The notes: generated from the sequence alone by a model not told the origin. Shown: positions 18,131 to 27,923, counted from the stretch's first letter. The stretch is 64,000 bases of DNA from Planctomycetota bacterium (GCA_003670925.1 QWQG01000165.1:1-64000); one strand, 5' to 3'. Made by a program: numbers and translations.

Positions 18131-18871
18131 ATGATCTCAGGACTCTATAGCGCTGCGACGGCGATGGATGTGACGAATCGGCGACATGAAATGGTGTCCG
18201 AGAATCTCGCAAATCTACAGACGCCCGGTTATCGCCGCCGCGTGCTGTCACAATCAAGTTTCGACACAATGATGCAACCTTTGCAGGTGGCGACGGACGG
18301 TGTAGATTCTTCGAAACTGTTGGGTGCGACCACTGGCGACACCCAGTACGATTTCTCGCAGGGTCACATTCAAGAGACGAAACTAAAACTCGACGTCGCC
18401 CTTAACGGCGAGGGTTTTTTCACAGTGCAGAGCCCAGACGGCCCTCTTTATACGCGCAGTGGTGCGTTCCATCTCGATCCGGCGGGAACTCTTGTGAATG
18501 TCGATGGCCAGCCGATCCTAGGTATCGGCGGGCCGATTCAGGTTCCAGCCGGGGTGACGACCGAGCAAATTGAAATCACCAACGACGGCAGCGTCTACGC
18601 AAATGATCAGCAAATCGGACAGTTGGCATTGGTTCAGTTTGCCGACAACAACACGCTGACTGCAGTCGGAGCGTCGCTTTTTACCGCACCACCCGGGGCG
18701 GTGACGACTGGTAGTTCAGCAGAAGTTCTACAAGGCAGGCTAGAGATGTCAAATACGTCATCCGTCCACGAACTCATCAACATGATATCACTTTCGCGAC
18801 ATCGTGACGCGGCTCAGAAAGCACTCAACACGATTGCTGAATCGATTCAGAAGCGGATTGCGATGAGGTAG
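18131..18871 (+). CDS. flgF: Flagellar basal-body rod protein FlgF
   Basis: The 246-residue product belongs to the FlgE/F/G axial family. The N-terminal ISGLYSAATAMDVTNRRHEM plus ENLANLQTPGYRRR is the conserved rod helix with the ANxxTPGY-type motif. The central VALNGEGFFTV and LYTRSGAFHLD are the FlgF/G beta-domain signature, and the C-terminal SRHRDAAQKALNTI helix packs against the N-terminal one. It forms part of the proximal rod. The ATG at 18131 was preferred over the upstream 18086 because the family N terminus begins there. First gene of the cluster; flgG follows after 85 bases. Confidence 0.88.
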   Translation: MISGLYSAATAMDVTNRRHEMVSENLANLQTPGYRRRVLSQSSFDTMMQPLQVATDGVDSSKLLGATTGDTQYDFSQGHIQETKLKLDVALNGEGFFTVQSPDGPLYTRSGAFHLDPAGTLVNVDGQPILGIGGPIQVPAGVTTEQIEITNDGSVYANDQQIGQLALVQFADNNTLTAVGASLFTAPPGAVTTGSSAEVLQGRLEMSNTSSVHELINMISLSRHRDAAQKALNTIAESIQKRIAMR

Positions 18872-18956
18872 TTGTCACACGAGATCCGTCAACCGGATGC
18901 ACGCCGAAGGCGTCGAGGCAGTACAATTTCTCGAGTAACCACACAGGAAACGCAAC

Positions 18957-19754
18957 ATGTTACGAGCACTCTATACAAGCGCCACAGGGATGAAGGCGCA
19001 GGAAATGCTCATCGACAATACGGCCAATAATCTGGCCAACGTTAACACCACTGCCTTCAAACGCAGCCGCATGGATTTTGCGGATCTGTATTACAGCAAC
19101 CAACGTGCGCCGGGCAGTTCAATTAGCAATGAGCAGGTATCACCAACTGGACTGCAGATCGGCAATGGCGTTCGCGTCGTGTCGACGAGTAAGAGTTTTG
19201 TGAGCGGGACCCCGGAGCAGACCGGGAATCCCTTGGACGTGGCCATTGAAGGCGATGGTTTTTTTCAGGTCGAGATTGGGAACGGAGAGACAAGGTACAC
19301 CCGGGCGGGAAGTTTCAAACTTGATAACGGAGGCCGCCTAACAACTCCGGACGGCTTCGTTGTGTTGCCTAACATCACAATCGCCAATGGGACTGACGGC
19401 ATGTCGATCACTATTGGCAAGGATGGAACCGTTCAAATCGGAACAGCAGGTTCGGATCAGGGGCGGCAGACATATGGACCAATTCAGATTGCTACATTTC
19501 TTAATCCATCTGGTTTGTCGAGCGAAGGGAATAACCTCTATAAAGCTACGGACGCGTCGGGGGCAGCAGTACCTGGAACACCGGCTGCGATCGGTTATGG
19601 ACAGTTGAATCAGGGCTTTCTAGAAGGCTCGAATGTTGAAGTTGTGACGGAACTCATTTCCCTGATCGCCGCACAGCGCGCTTACGAAATCAATTCCCGC
19701 GCGATTCGTGCCGGGGATGAAATGCTTCAAACAGCCACCGACATCGTTAGGTAG
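18957..19754 (+). CDS. flgG: Flagellar distal rod protein FlgG
   Basis: The 265-residue product has the full FlgG pattern. MLRALYTSATGMKAQEM opens the N-terminal helix and NTANNLANVNTTAFKRSR is the rod motif. AIEGDGFFQVE and TRYTRAGSFKLD follow, and the C terminus ends VTELISLIAAQRAYEINSRA. FlgG builds the distal rod that crosses the peptidoglycan and passes through the P and L rings. It ends five bases before flgA, so the two are likely co-translated. Confidence 0.95.
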   Translation: MLRALYTSATGMKAQEMLIDNTANNLANVNTTAFKRSRMDFADLYYSNQRAPGSSISNEQVSPTGLQIGNGVRVVSTSKSFVSGTPEQTGNPLDVAIEGDGFFQVEIGNGETRYTRAGSFKLDNGGRLTTPDGFVVLPNITIANGTDGMSITIGKDGTVQIGTAGSDQGRQTYGPIQIATFLNPSGLSSEGNNLYKATDASGAAVPGTPAAIGYGQLNQGFLEGSNVEVVTELISLIAAQRAYEINSRAIRAGDEMLQTATDIVR

Positions 19755-19758
19755 TCTC

Positions 19759-20781
19759 ATGAATTTTTCGTTTGCATGTCGATGCGTCTGCCTGTTGCTG
19801 GCATTCCGCGCGGGCTTTGCGTCTGATGTTTTCGCTGGCCCTGCCGTCGCGGCAGATCTCCAGATTCAGTTGCACGAGACCTCCGTTGTCCACGGAAATC
19901 GTGTCTTGCTGAGTTCGATTGCGACGGTGTCCGGCAGTGATCCCGTCCTGAAAAAAGAAGTGGAAGATGTTGAGATCCAGTTGCTGGATGCCACACTCGC
20001 ATCAACCACAATTTCGCAGCGATTTGTCAACATCCGTTTGATCGTCGCTGGTTTCCGGATGGAGGACATGACACTTTCCGGTGCTGATCAAACCGTCGTT
20101 GTCTTTCAGCCGCAACAGAAGTTGACCGACACCCAAGTGGAGGAACAGGCATTAGTCGTCATGACGCAAGCGATGAATGCTAAACAGGAAGATCTGAAGG
20201 TGTTGCTGCAGAGCGGTTTTGTGCAAACGCTGCCGAAAAATCTGCACGGATTAGAGGGTCTGTACTTAAAGATTCTGCCCCCTACTAAGCAGGCACTTGG
20301 GCCCGTGACGCTGCTGGTGCAGGTTTGGCACAAGGACGCCTTACTTTCAGCACGACCAGCCGTTTTTGACGTGCGTCGCAAACATCGCGTCGCAGTGGCA
20401 AGGATCTCTTTGAGTCGCGAAGTTCCGATCGATGATTCTAACGTCCAGTTCGAAAATCGTTTCATGACAACTGAGATCGATGAGCTAGAACCAAACCAGA
20501 TTTTGGGACGCAGTGTGCGTGGAATTGTGCTCGCAGGTGCGGTTGTGCAGATGCGGGATTTGCAGACTACGACCCGTAAGAATGCGGACGTTTTGGTAAA
20601 AAAGGGTGACGCAGTGCAGGTGACCGCCATGGCGCGGCGACTGAGAACATCCATTCGCGATATAGAGGCCATGGAAGATGGTCAACTTGGCGACCGCATC
20701 AGAATGAAGAACCGGGATTCCGGGAAGGAAATTGTCGGCGAAGTTGTGGGCCCCGGCCAAACGATTGTGCGTCTGCAGTAG
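19759..20781 (+). CDS. flgA: P-ring assembly chaperone FlgA
   Basis: FlgA is the periplasmic chaperone that guides FlgI into the P ring. The ATG at 19759 begins a signal peptide (CRCVCLLLAFRAGFASDVFA), whereas the longer in-frame start overlaps flgG. At 340 residues it is longer than enterobacterial FlgA. The extra length is an N-terminal beta-rich region. The C-terminal SAF and FlgA-type domains are recognisable: VARISLSREVPIDDSNVQ, then GRSVRGIVLAGAVVQMRDL, then VKKGDAVQVTA and GDRIRMKNRDSGKEIVGEV. Confidence 0.88.
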   Translation: MNFSFACRCVCLLLAFRAGFASDVFAGPAVAADLQIQLHETSVVHGNRVLLSSIATVSGSDPVLKKEVEDVEIQLLDATLASTTISQRFVNIRLIVAGFRMEDMTLSGADQTVVVFQPQQKLTDTQVEEQALVVMTQAMNAKQEDLKVLLQSGFVQTLPKNLHGLEGLYLKILPPTKQALGPVTLLVQVWHKDALLSARPAVFDVRRKHRVAVARISLSREVPIDDSNVQFENRFMTTEIDELEPNQILGRSVRGIVLAGAVVQMRDLQTTTRKNADVLVKKGDAVQVTAMARRLRTSIRDIEAMEDGQLGDRIRMKNRDSGKEIVGEVVGPGQTIVRLQ

Positions 20782-20984
20782 ACGCTGTCGCTGGGTAACT
20801 TGCAAGCTTTAATCCTCAGCGAAATGCCTAGGCCGCACAAGCAAACAGTGGAGTTGTTTTTATGCTTGAGCGAAACAGGATTTCAAGGCAATGCGCTCAG
20901 GTGTGAATTGGAGTTGCGGAGCGACTGAGTTCGATAAATCGATTGATCCACGACCCGTAGATTATGAAGCAAGGAGGACTTCAC

Positions 20985-21617
20985 ATGAGACGACAAAGCC
21001 GACGCAATACGATCGCGTTGATCTTGGCTGCGATTTGTTCCGCGGCAGGCACAGTCCGCGGCGATTCCTTGTGGCCAAAACGCAATCCGCAGCGGGCCTA
21101 TCTGTGCCAAGATTCCCGCGCGCGAAATGTCGGAGATCTGGTGACGATTGTCGTCGCGGAACACTCGAACGTGGACAACAATGAAGACAAGTCGATGAGC
21201 AAATCTACGCGGAGCAAAGTGACAGCCGATTTTGAGGCATCTTCCGGGGGCGGGCTCGCCACGCAAGACTCCAACGCCGCGCTGGATCTGAGTAACAGTT
21301 CAGGACGCGATTTTAACGGCAAAGCTAGCTATAAAGATTCCCGCGGCTTCACTGACCAGATCACCGTCTCGGTCGTGGATGTGTTGCCCAATGGAAACAT
21401 GCTACTGGCCGGACGACGCACGCTTTCGATTGCCGGTGAACAACGGAATCTTATCATCTCGGGGATGGTGCGGCCGATTGACCTTGGTCCGGACAATAAA
21501 GTCAATTCCCGCTACGTTGCCGACCTGCGAACCGTCTATGAAGGCGACGGGCCGTCTCGGCAATTTGTGCGGCAGGGCTGGCTTGGGAGAGCGGCAAATA
21601 AAGTGTGGCCTTTTTGA
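20985..21617 (+). CDS. flgH: Flagellar L-ring protein FlgH
   Basis: FlgH forms the outer-membrane L ring. The ATG at 20985 has AAGGAGG eight bases upstream, which decides against the ATG at 20964. The 210-residue product has a signal sequence with Cys in LAAICSAAG, an imperfect lipobox. The family blocks follow: ARNVGDLVTIVVAEHSN, VSVVDVLPNGNMLLAGRRTL, GMVRPIDLGPDN and the C-terminal WLGRAANKVWPF. In enterobacteria the protein is a lipoprotein; whether this one is lipidated is uncertain. It lies 79 bases before flgI. Confidence 0.92.
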   Translation: MRRQSRRNTIALILAAICSAAGTVRGDSLWPKRNPQRAYLCQDSRARNVGDLVTIVVAEHSNVDNNEDKSMSKSTRSKVTADFEASSGGGLATQDSNAALDLSNSSGRDFNGKASYKDSRGFTDQITVSVVDVLPNGNMLLAGRRTLSIAGEQRNLIISGMVRPIDLGPDNKVNSRYVADLRTVYEGDGPSRQFVRQGWLGRAANKVWPF

Positions 21618-21696
21618 AGCGTCATTTGAGAGTGGGACAACCAGCGGATAAGCCGCGGTTGCTCACCGGGCATATGTATCATCTTGGATTATTCTC

Positions 21697-22818
21697 ATGC
21701 TTCGCACGCTAGCTACACTTTGCCTCACGCTAACGCTCTCGAGTCCATTTGCGAGAGGTGCTGAGCCGCTCGTCCGGATTCGAGATATCACGCAGATTGC
21801 TGGCGAACATCCGAATCAACTCACCGGAATGGGGTTGGTGATTGGTCTGGCGGGAACTGGCGGAAACAGTCAAACAACGAAGCAGTTTGCCCTCAATCTA
21901 TTGCAGAAAATGGGAAATCGCGCGGATCCTGGATTGCGTGAGAACATCCAGCGGTCGCAAGAAAAAACCGACAACATGTCCGTGTCGCTCGTCACCGTCA
22001 CGCTGCCGCCGCATGCTAAAAAAGGCCAGCGAATCGACGTGACGGTCTCAGCATTTGACAATGCTAAGAGTCTGACTGGCGGCATTCTGGTCGCGACGGA
22101 ACTCTACGGTCCAGACGGAGAAGTGTATGTGATCGCCTCGGGCCCGATTTCATTGAACGGGGGAGATTTCGGAGGCCAAGCCGCCAGCGTCGTCAAGAAC
22201 CACCCAACCACCGGACGAATCCCTGGGGGCGGGACAGTGGAAGAAGAAGTGCCCTGCACGGTCTTCAAAAATGGAATCTTCGAATTGCTGTTGCGATCAC
22301 CACACTATATGACTGCGATGAATATCGCCGCCGCAATCAATCTTTACAGCCCCGGAACTGCGATTGTGCGTGACCCCGCGACCGTGGCCGTGCGTTTGCC
22401 CGCGTCGGCCAGCGGCGACGATTTTCGGTTTGTGGCAGAGTGTCAAGAGCTCACCGTGACTCCAGGCTCCATCGCCCGCGTTGTCATTAACGAACGCACG
22501 GGCACGATTGTGATCGGCAGTGACGTCAAGTTGTCTCAAGTCGCAGTGACCCATGGGAATTTGATTATCAGTACCGTTGAGACCCCGGAGGTTTCGCAGC
22601 CAGCACCATTCAGCAACGGAGAAACAAAAATTGTCCCGCGGACTTCTGTGGATGTGACGGAGCCAGGAGGCGTGATTAACGTGATTGATCAAAACGTGAC
22701 CGTCGGAGAGCTAGCGGCTTCGCTGAATGCACTGGGTGTCAGTCCGCGCGATCTGAGTTCGATCTTTCAAATGTTAAAGGAATCTGGGGCATTGCATGCA
22801 GACTTGCAGTTGAAATAG
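21697..22818 (+). CDS. flgI: Flagellar P-ring protein FlgI
   Basis: FlgI forms the periplasmic P ring around the distal rod. The 373-residue product is of normal length. It starts with a cleavable signal peptide, and VRIRDITQIAGEHPNQLTGM is the canonical beginning of the mature protein. GLVIGLAGTGGNS, NMSVSLVTVTLPPHAKKGQ and GGDFGGQAASVVKNHPTTGR are conserved. So is the C-terminal LAASLNALGVSPRDLSSIFQ. It needs FlgA, encoded two genes upstream. Confidence 0.95.
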   Translation: MLRTLATLCLTLTLSSPFARGAEPLVRIRDITQIAGEHPNQLTGMGLVIGLAGTGGNSQTTKQFALNLLQKMGNRADPGLRENIQRSQEKTDNMSVSLVTVTLPPHAKKGQRIDVTVSAFDNAKSLTGGILVATELYGPDGEVYVIASGPISLNGGDFGGQAASVVKNHPTTGRIPGGGTVEEEVPCTVFKNGIFELLLRSPHYMTAMNIAAAINLYSPGTAIVRDPATVAVRLPASASGDDFRFVAECQELTVTPGSIARVVINERTGTIVIGSDVKLSQVAVTHGNLIISTVETPEVSQPAPFSNGETKIVPRTSVDVTEPGGVINVIDQNVTVGELAASLNALGVSPRDLSSIFQMLKESGALHADLQLK

Positions 22819-22946
22819 CTTAGTGAAGACGAAGCGACATCTTGTCATATGCGTGACAGATGCTGACGCATCGCGGTTCACCAGACTCCAATGCCACCAT
22901 CGTAGAATTTTGCGAATCCCAATTTAGAACTCATGGATTTAAGCCT

Positions 22947-23369
22947 ATGTTCATCAATCCAACCCCGACCATGCCCGCCGAGGCCTCGGAGAAAAACGCC
23001 GGAAGTGTCCTCGGAAAAAAATTGCCGGCGGCTGATTCTTTGAAATCCGCAAAGGTGGAGAAAGCTATCACGGAATTCGAGAGTCTGTTTCTGTCGATGA
23101 TGATTAAAGAGTTGCGACAGACAAGTTCCGGGGATGGGTTATTTCCGGGCGACGGCAGTGACACTTATGGTGGCATGTTTGACATGTTTCTGGGCCACGA
23201 ACTCGCGGCGGGCAAGGGGCTTGGCTTGGAATCTGTATTTCGTTCTTCAACGGCCATCAGTCAGTTCGAAAAGTACATGGGGCAAAGTGGATCGCTGATG
23301 ACTCGTGACACAGCAATGGAAGGATATCACCATGAACAACTCCGGGCCAGTTCCGTCGCAATACCTTGA
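22947..23369 (+). CDS. flgJ: FlgJ-type rod-binding protein without muramidase domain
   Basis: The 140-residue product corresponds only to the N-terminal rod-binding domain of FlgJ. Family features are FESLFLSMMIKELRQTS near residue 45 and GGMFDMFLGHELAAGKGLGL near 85. The glucosaminidase domain of enterobacterial FlgJ is absent, so peptidoglycan opening must rely on another enzyme. The ATG at 22947 gives the usual start; an in-frame ATG at 22860 lies in a poor context. The last 38 bases overlap the following flgN-like gene. Confidence 0.82.
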   Translation: MFINPTPTMPAEASEKNAGSVLGKKLPAADSLKSAKVEKAITEFESLFLSMMIKELRQTSSGDGLFPGDGSDTYGGMFDMFLGHELAAGKGLGLESVFRSSTAISQFEKYMGQSGSLMTRDTAMEGYHHEQLRASSVAIP

Positions 23370-23865
23370 ACCGACACACCTGCACGATCTGTTGCGACAT
23401 GTGGATGCGGAAGAGATCTCGCTGCGGAACACGCTGCGCCTCTTGCAGGTTATTCCAGCCATGTCGCAGTCTTCTAATGAAGGGGAACGGCGTGACATGC
23501 GACTGCGAATTGAACAGTCACTGCAACATGCGGCATTGCTGTCGCAGAACCGGCTCCGGGTGATGTTGGCTCTTGCGAGATTCCTCTCAATTCCTGTCGC
23601 TGACGTGAGTTTCTCAGCGTTGTTGCCCTATTCTTCGGCGGCTGCCATTCAACTGCTGATTCCGGCGCGGCGGCGACTTCAGTCGTTGGTTCGACAAGTG
23701 AGTGCACTCGTGCAGTCAGTGTCGTGGGTGATCAACGAATCACAACGTATCTACCTTACTGTTTTTGAATCATTGCCAGGGACAGCACCTTCATCGAATC
23801 GCTACGACGCGAGCGGACAGAAGAACCTCAATCCGGCTTTATTTCGTTTTGAAACTCGATCCTGA
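23332..23865 (+). CDS. flgN: FlgN-like chaperone for hook-filament junction proteins
   Basis: The 177-residue product is mostly helical with alternating Leu/Arg heptads (residues 10-135). It sits directly upstream of flgK and flgL, as FlgN does in other bacteria. FlgN-family chaperones bind FlgK and FlgL before secretion. Sequence similarity is weak, as is usual in this family, so the name rests mainly on position, size and helical composition. An AAGGAT ribosome binding site precedes the ATG at 23332, and the start overlaps the rod-binding gene. flgK follows after 12 bases. Confidence 0.65.
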   Translation: MNNSGPVPSQYLEPTHLHDLLRHVDAEEISLRNTLRLLQVIPAMSQSSNEGERRDMRLRIEQSLQHAALLSQNRLRVMLALARFLSIPVADVSFSALLPYSSAAAIQLLIPARRRLQSLVRQVSALVQSVSWVINESQRIYLTVFESLPGTAPSSNRYDASGQKNLNPALFRFETRS

Positions 23866-23877
23866 TAAGGCGCGGCG

Positions 23878-25584
23878 ATGAAGGCATTTGATATTGGCTT
23901 ATCCGCGCTTCGCGCGCAGCAGTTAACGCTGTCGGTGCAGGGTAATAATTTAGCCAACGCGGCAACTCCCGGATATCACCGCCAAGTCGCTGCCCTTGCG
24001 AGTCGGACTCCCCTGCGAGATGATCGTTTTGGCGTTGGGAGCGGAGTGGACGTGCTCGATGTGCGGCGTTTACAGGCGACTGCAATCGAAACCTCACTGC
24101 TGCGTAATGCATCCGAAGCTGGATACAGCCAACAGTCTGAGGATGTTGCCAAGCAGATTGAATCTTTGCTGACACCAGGCGACAATTCTATTCATGGATC
24201 ACTGTCCAAATTCTTCGATCGAATGGAGAAAGTCGCCAACGCACCACAGGATCGAACAGTGCGTCAGGAGTTTCTGACATCCGCATCTGAACTGATGGCG
24301 GGGTTCAAGGATCTGGATCAACAATTCGCGGCACTGGGACGTGACCTGAGCTTAGATCTCAGCGATTCCGTCAAGCAGGTGAATGCGCACATTAAAAACC
24401 TTGCGCAGTTAAATTCAGAGATCTTCCGGGCTCGGGCGGTAGGAACTCCCCCAAACGTATTGCTCGACCAGCGTGATCAGATCGCGACTGAACTTTCCGC
24501 ATACATGGAAGTTGATAATGTCACGACGGCAGACGGACATGAACAGACGAAACTTGCCGGTGGTAACGTGTCTATCGGCCTTCTTCCGGTGACGTTTCGC
24601 GTTGTTCGCGACGCAAATGGAACGACCGGGATTGGGATGAATGAACAGGCCACGGCGCTTCCGCTGACTTCCGGACGACTGGCCGCGATGACTGCCGCAT
24701 TGAATGAGACAGTTCCAGATTTTACGATACGGCTGCGAGATCTGTCTCGCGAAATTGTGCAGGCGGTCGATCAGCAGCATGCGCAGGGGATTTCAGACCA
24801 CGGTCCAGCGACAACGTTGCTGGGGAATCGCAGCGTCGTCGACGTCTCGTTGCCGCTGGGGCTGAGCAACCCAAAGTTTCCAATCCACTATGGAGATCTG
24901 TCAGTGACAGTGACAGATCGCACGACAGGTGTACGTCACACGTCGCAAATTACAATTGATCCGGACCGGGATTCTCTCACGGACGTGGCGTCGAAGTTGA
25001 GTACGATTTCTGGTGTCTCAGCCAGCGTTGACGGCGTCAGCAAGACGTTGCTGATTGTGGCCAACCCACCGTATTCGATCGACTTTGCCGGCAGGTCCGA
25101 CAATCCCCTAGACCCTACGGTCGCCAGTCATCCGGACGAAACAGGAATCCTTGCGGCGATGGGGATTGGTTCACTCTTCGAAGGCACGGAGCCCAGCACG
25201 TTCCGTGTTCGCAGTGAGATTTTGGAGAACCCCGATCAGCTTGCCGTGTCGCCCTCTGGGCAGTCGGGTGACGGGCGTAATATCGCGTCGATGGCGAACC
25301 TTCGCGACTCTAGGTTTGACGCGCTCGCCGGACGGACGTTTACGGAAGAGATGGCTGACGTGACCGCGGAGTCTGGTCTTCAGGTGCAGACGTCAGAAAG
25401 TCAGAACGGTCAATTGCAGGCTTTTCGACAGCGGCTGGAAATTGATCGTGACGCGGTTTCTGGTGTGGATATTAACGAAGAGATGATGCAGATGATGCAA
25501 ACTCAGCGTGCTTACCAAGCAGCCGCAAAAATCATTACGACTGCAGACCAGATGTTGTCAGAATTACTCCAGCTTGTTCGTTAA
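23878..25584 (+). CDS. flgK: Flagellar hook-associated protein 1 FlgK
   Basis: FlgK is the first hook-filament junction protein. The 568-residue product has the N-terminal FDIGLSALRAQQLTLSVQGN plus NNLANAATPGYHRQ motif. A long helical coiled region with SIHGSLSKFFDRMEKVANAP follows, then variable central domains. The C-terminal ESGLQVQTSESQN and DINEEMMQMMQTQRAYQAAA helix is the diagnostic terminal FlgK block. It follows the flgN-like gene by 12 bases and precedes flgL by 30. Confidence 0.95.
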   Translation: MKAFDIGLSALRAQQLTLSVQGNNLANAATPGYHRQVAALASRTPLRDDRFGVGSGVDVLDVRRLQATAIETSLLRNASEAGYSQQSEDVAKQIESLLTPGDNSIHGSLSKFFDRMEKVANAPQDRTVRQEFLTSASELMAGFKDLDQQFAALGRDLSLDLSDSVKQVNAHIKNLAQLNSEIFRARAVGTPPNVLLDQRDQIATELSAYMEVDNVTTADGHEQTKLAGGNVSIGLLPVTFRVVRDANGTTGIGMNEQATALPLTSGRLAAMTAALNETVPDFTIRLRDLSREIVQAVDQQHAQGISDHGPATTLLGNRSVVDVSLPLGLSNPKFPIHYGDLSVTVTDRTTGVRHTSQITIDPDRDSLTDVASKLSTISGVSASVDGVSKTLLIVANPPYSIDFAGRSDNPLDPTVASHPDETGILAAMGIGSLFEGTEPSTFRVRSEILENPDQLAVSPSGQSGDGRNIASMANLRDSRFDALAGRTFTEEMADVTAESGLQVQTSESQNGQLQAFRQRLEIDRDAVSGVDINEEMMQMMQTQRAYQAAAKIITTADQMLSELLQLVR

Positions 25585-25614
25585 TCCTGCTTCCTGAATT
25601 AAGTCCAAACGTTC

Positions 25615-27060
25615 ATGATCAATCGCATCACCCAATCTCAGATTTCAAAATCGTCTACCCAGCATTTGGTAGGTCAGACAGCGGAGATGTTCCGAAAGCA
25701 GCAGGAAATTAGTACGGGCCTCCGGATTCAACGCCCGTCGGATGACCCTAGTGGAATGCGGCGAAGTCTGATCCAGAAGGATCGACTCGATCGACTCGAC
25801 TCGCACCTTTCATCAATTCAGTTTGTGCAATCGCGATTGTCACAGGCAGCCGTCCAGTTACAGGACGCCAACACACTCCTGGTGCATGCAAAAGAAATCG
25901 CATTGCAGGCGCCGCAGGCCACCGATAGCAGCGAAATCAGCGTGCTCGTTACCGAACTGAATGGCATTCTCAATCAACTGACGCGTGTAGCAAACTCCAG
26001 AGATGAAAATGGCTATTTGTTCAGCGGTACTGCTAGCCAGACGTTGCCATTTCCCGACAACGCTGCGAACGGTGGTGAATCGGTGTATGCCGGATCACCT
26101 GCCAACACGCAATTGCTCATCACCGGCGATGCGGCACGTGAAGCACTCCTGGCCGGTGATCTCGTATTTCAGCCGATCGCCCGCGAAGCAACGGTCTTAA
26201 TCGGCACCACAGGAGCCAAAACCGGCACTGGCACGGACACCGCTACGGGAACTAGGAATTTACAAATCCGACACGATGCGACAACCTACTGGGGAGGATC
26301 GGGTGTGATGTCCGGTATTGGTTCCGGTGCGGGCGACACGATCATCGGGCAAGTAGGAACGCACCATCTGCAAGTCATCGACACGAGCGGCAATGGAACC
26401 TCCGGAACGTTTTCACTCAACGGCGGTCAAGCGGTCAATTTCACAAATATGGACACCAACATTCCAGTGGACGGTCTCTCTGGTGAACGAGTCTACCTCG
26501 ATGCTTCCGCAATTTTTGCTGGCTTCAATGGCACCGTGGATATCACATCGACGGGTACGATGTCGATCGATGGTGGGGCGACGACGACTCCGATCTCCTT
26601 TGCTGCCAATCAATTCGTGACCGATTCCCAAAATGGAGCCATCGTCAATCTTGACAGTTCGGCGATCAAACTTACCGGAACGGACCAACTGGAGTTCCCG
26701 GGTACCACCGACGTCTTTAATGCCATTCGTGCGTTGCGCGACGATCTCTTGAACACCCGCAACCTTTCCAACGGCGATCGGGCGACTGCGATCTCGCGCA
26801 GACTTGGAGATTTGGAACGTGTTCACGCACATGTGCTGGATATCATTGGCGTGCAATCCGTCAGTCTGCAACAAATTGATCAGTTGCAGAATCAAACGGA
26901 AGAACTTCAACTGTCTGGACAAATTCAATACAGCAATACAGTTTCCGCCGACATTACAGAGTCTGTCACGCGGTTAAAGGAACTAACCAACCTGCAGCAG
27001 TTCACGATGGCTGCAGTTGGGCAACTCCTGACACCTAATCTACTTGACTTTCTGCGGTAG
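25615..27060 (+). CDS. flgL: Flagellar hook-associated protein 3 FlgL
   Basis: FlgL is the second hook-filament junction protein. The 481-residue product starts with INRITQSQISKSSTQHL and IQRPSDDPSGMRRSL, the flagellin-like N-terminal helices. The C-terminal TESVTRLKELTNLQQFTMAA with the terminal NLLDFLR completes the coiled core. The central 200 residues are Gly/Thr-rich and longer than in enterobacterial FlgL (about 320 residues), implying an enlarged surface domain. It ends 43 bases before the short HDOD-like gene. Confidence 0.92.
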   Translation: MINRITQSQISKSSTQHLVGQTAEMFRKQQEISTGLRIQRPSDDPSGMRRSLIQKDRLDRLDSHLSSIQFVQSRLSQAAVQLQDANTLLVHAKEIALQAPQATDSSEISVLVTELNGILNQLTRVANSRDENGYLFSGTASQTLPFPDNAANGGESVYAGSPANTQLLITGDAAREALLAGDLVFQPIAREATVLIGTTGAKTGTGTDTATGTRNLQIRHDATTYWGGSGVMSGIGSGAGDTIIGQVGTHHLQVIDTSGNGTSGTFSLNGGQAVNFTNMDTNIPVDGLSGERVYLDASAIFAGFNGTVDITSTGTMSIDGGATTTPISFAANQFVTDSQNGAIVNLDSSAIKLTGTDQLEFPGTTDVFNAIRALRDDLLNTRNLSNGDRATAISRRLGDLERVHAHVLDIIGVQSVSLQQIDQLQNQTEELQLSGQIQYSNTVSADITESVTRLKELTNLQQFTMAAVGQLLTPNLLDFLR

Positions 27061-27103
27061 TAAGGCATTCAGCAAAAAGCTATCGAAATCCGGAGAATTC
27101 CGA

Positions 27104-27430
27104 GTGGCAGTCTCAAGCATTTTTCGACAGCCTCGAAAACCAAAAATCCTACGCAGCGAACTCAATCAGTTTATCATAATGTTGCGTGCCAGTGATGTCA
27201 GTCTGATCCAGTTCGGCCAAGCAATTGCAAAGCATCCGGTGGTACTGAAGCAAATCCTCAGAACGGCGAACTCGTCGCTTACTGGCAGCGCTGTCGAAAT
27301 CACCGAAGCCTCGCACGCGGTTCTGTTCCTTGGCACGAATCGCGTGATATTTCTCTTGAACACGCTCCCGCCGGAAATCATTGAGGAAGACTTATTGTCC
27401 GATGGAGACAGTGTCGTAAAAAAAACGTGA
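27104..27430 (+). CDS. Short HDOD-like protein at the end of the flagellar cluster
   Basis: A GTG at 27104 with GGAG about eight bases upstream gives 108 residues. The stretch FGQAIAKHPVVLKQILRTAN plus a following SS and, 20 residues on, ASHAVLFLGTNRVIFLL matches the first half of HDOD domains. Those use a DPaLt..iLrlaNSa...i.....Ai..LG pattern. Full HDOD domains have about 200 residues, so this is either a truncated copy or a compact member. HDOD proteins act in signalling and motility control. In many flagellar clusters csrA or fliW occupies this position; neither is seen here. Confidence 0.6.
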   Translation: MAVSSIFRQPRKPKILRSELNQFIIMLRASDVSLIQFGQAIAKHPVVLKQILRTANSSLTGSAVEITEASHAVLFLGTNRVIFLLNTLPPEIIEEDLLSDGDSVVKKT

Positions 27431-27923
27431 CCTCCACGGATTTTTGGATTTCTTCTTCAAAGCACGCAGTCTCAAACTTGCATACGAAGTTTTTCGAATC
27501 AACAGACCACCCGCATCCATTGAAATCAACGCCCTCAACGCCTGAACGTCTAAATTCACTGCCATGAGTGGCCTCGAAATGCGGACGAAGCAGATCGTTT
27601 CAGAGCAAACGAACTTCAGGTCGGCAAGGCTGAATTTCGCTGCCACTCACAGCCAAATCTCGGTGTAGCAACTTTGCGGCAATGAGATCCAAACCTTGCA
27701 ATTGGTTCCATTGGGACTTCCGAGACTGAAAATTCCTGCAAAAACCGGCACTCAGGCTTCTGGATTGAAAAAAAAGGCTAAACAAAGTACACTTCCGGGC
27801 TTGCGGCGAAGGGCTGTCCTTGCTGCGATTTCTTCAATCGCTCATTCTGGCGTTCTAGGGTATTGTTCGCAAGTTGATTGCGATGGTATTCCCGCGGGGT
27901 GGGCTGGTGTTTGTGGAGTCGAA
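27431..27923. other. Intergenic region upstream of rpsO
   Basis: About 490 bases with no convincing gene. Frames on the minus strand (27392-27646) and plus strand (27696 onward, running into rpsO) lack ribosome binding sites and recognisable domains. The rpsO promoter should lie in the right half. Confidence 0.5.

Noticed and set aside
26220-26270. Gly/Thr-rich repeats in flgL as a tandem repeat array
   Set aside because: The bases are not periodic beyond a few codons; this is a low-complexity part of the FlgL surface domain.
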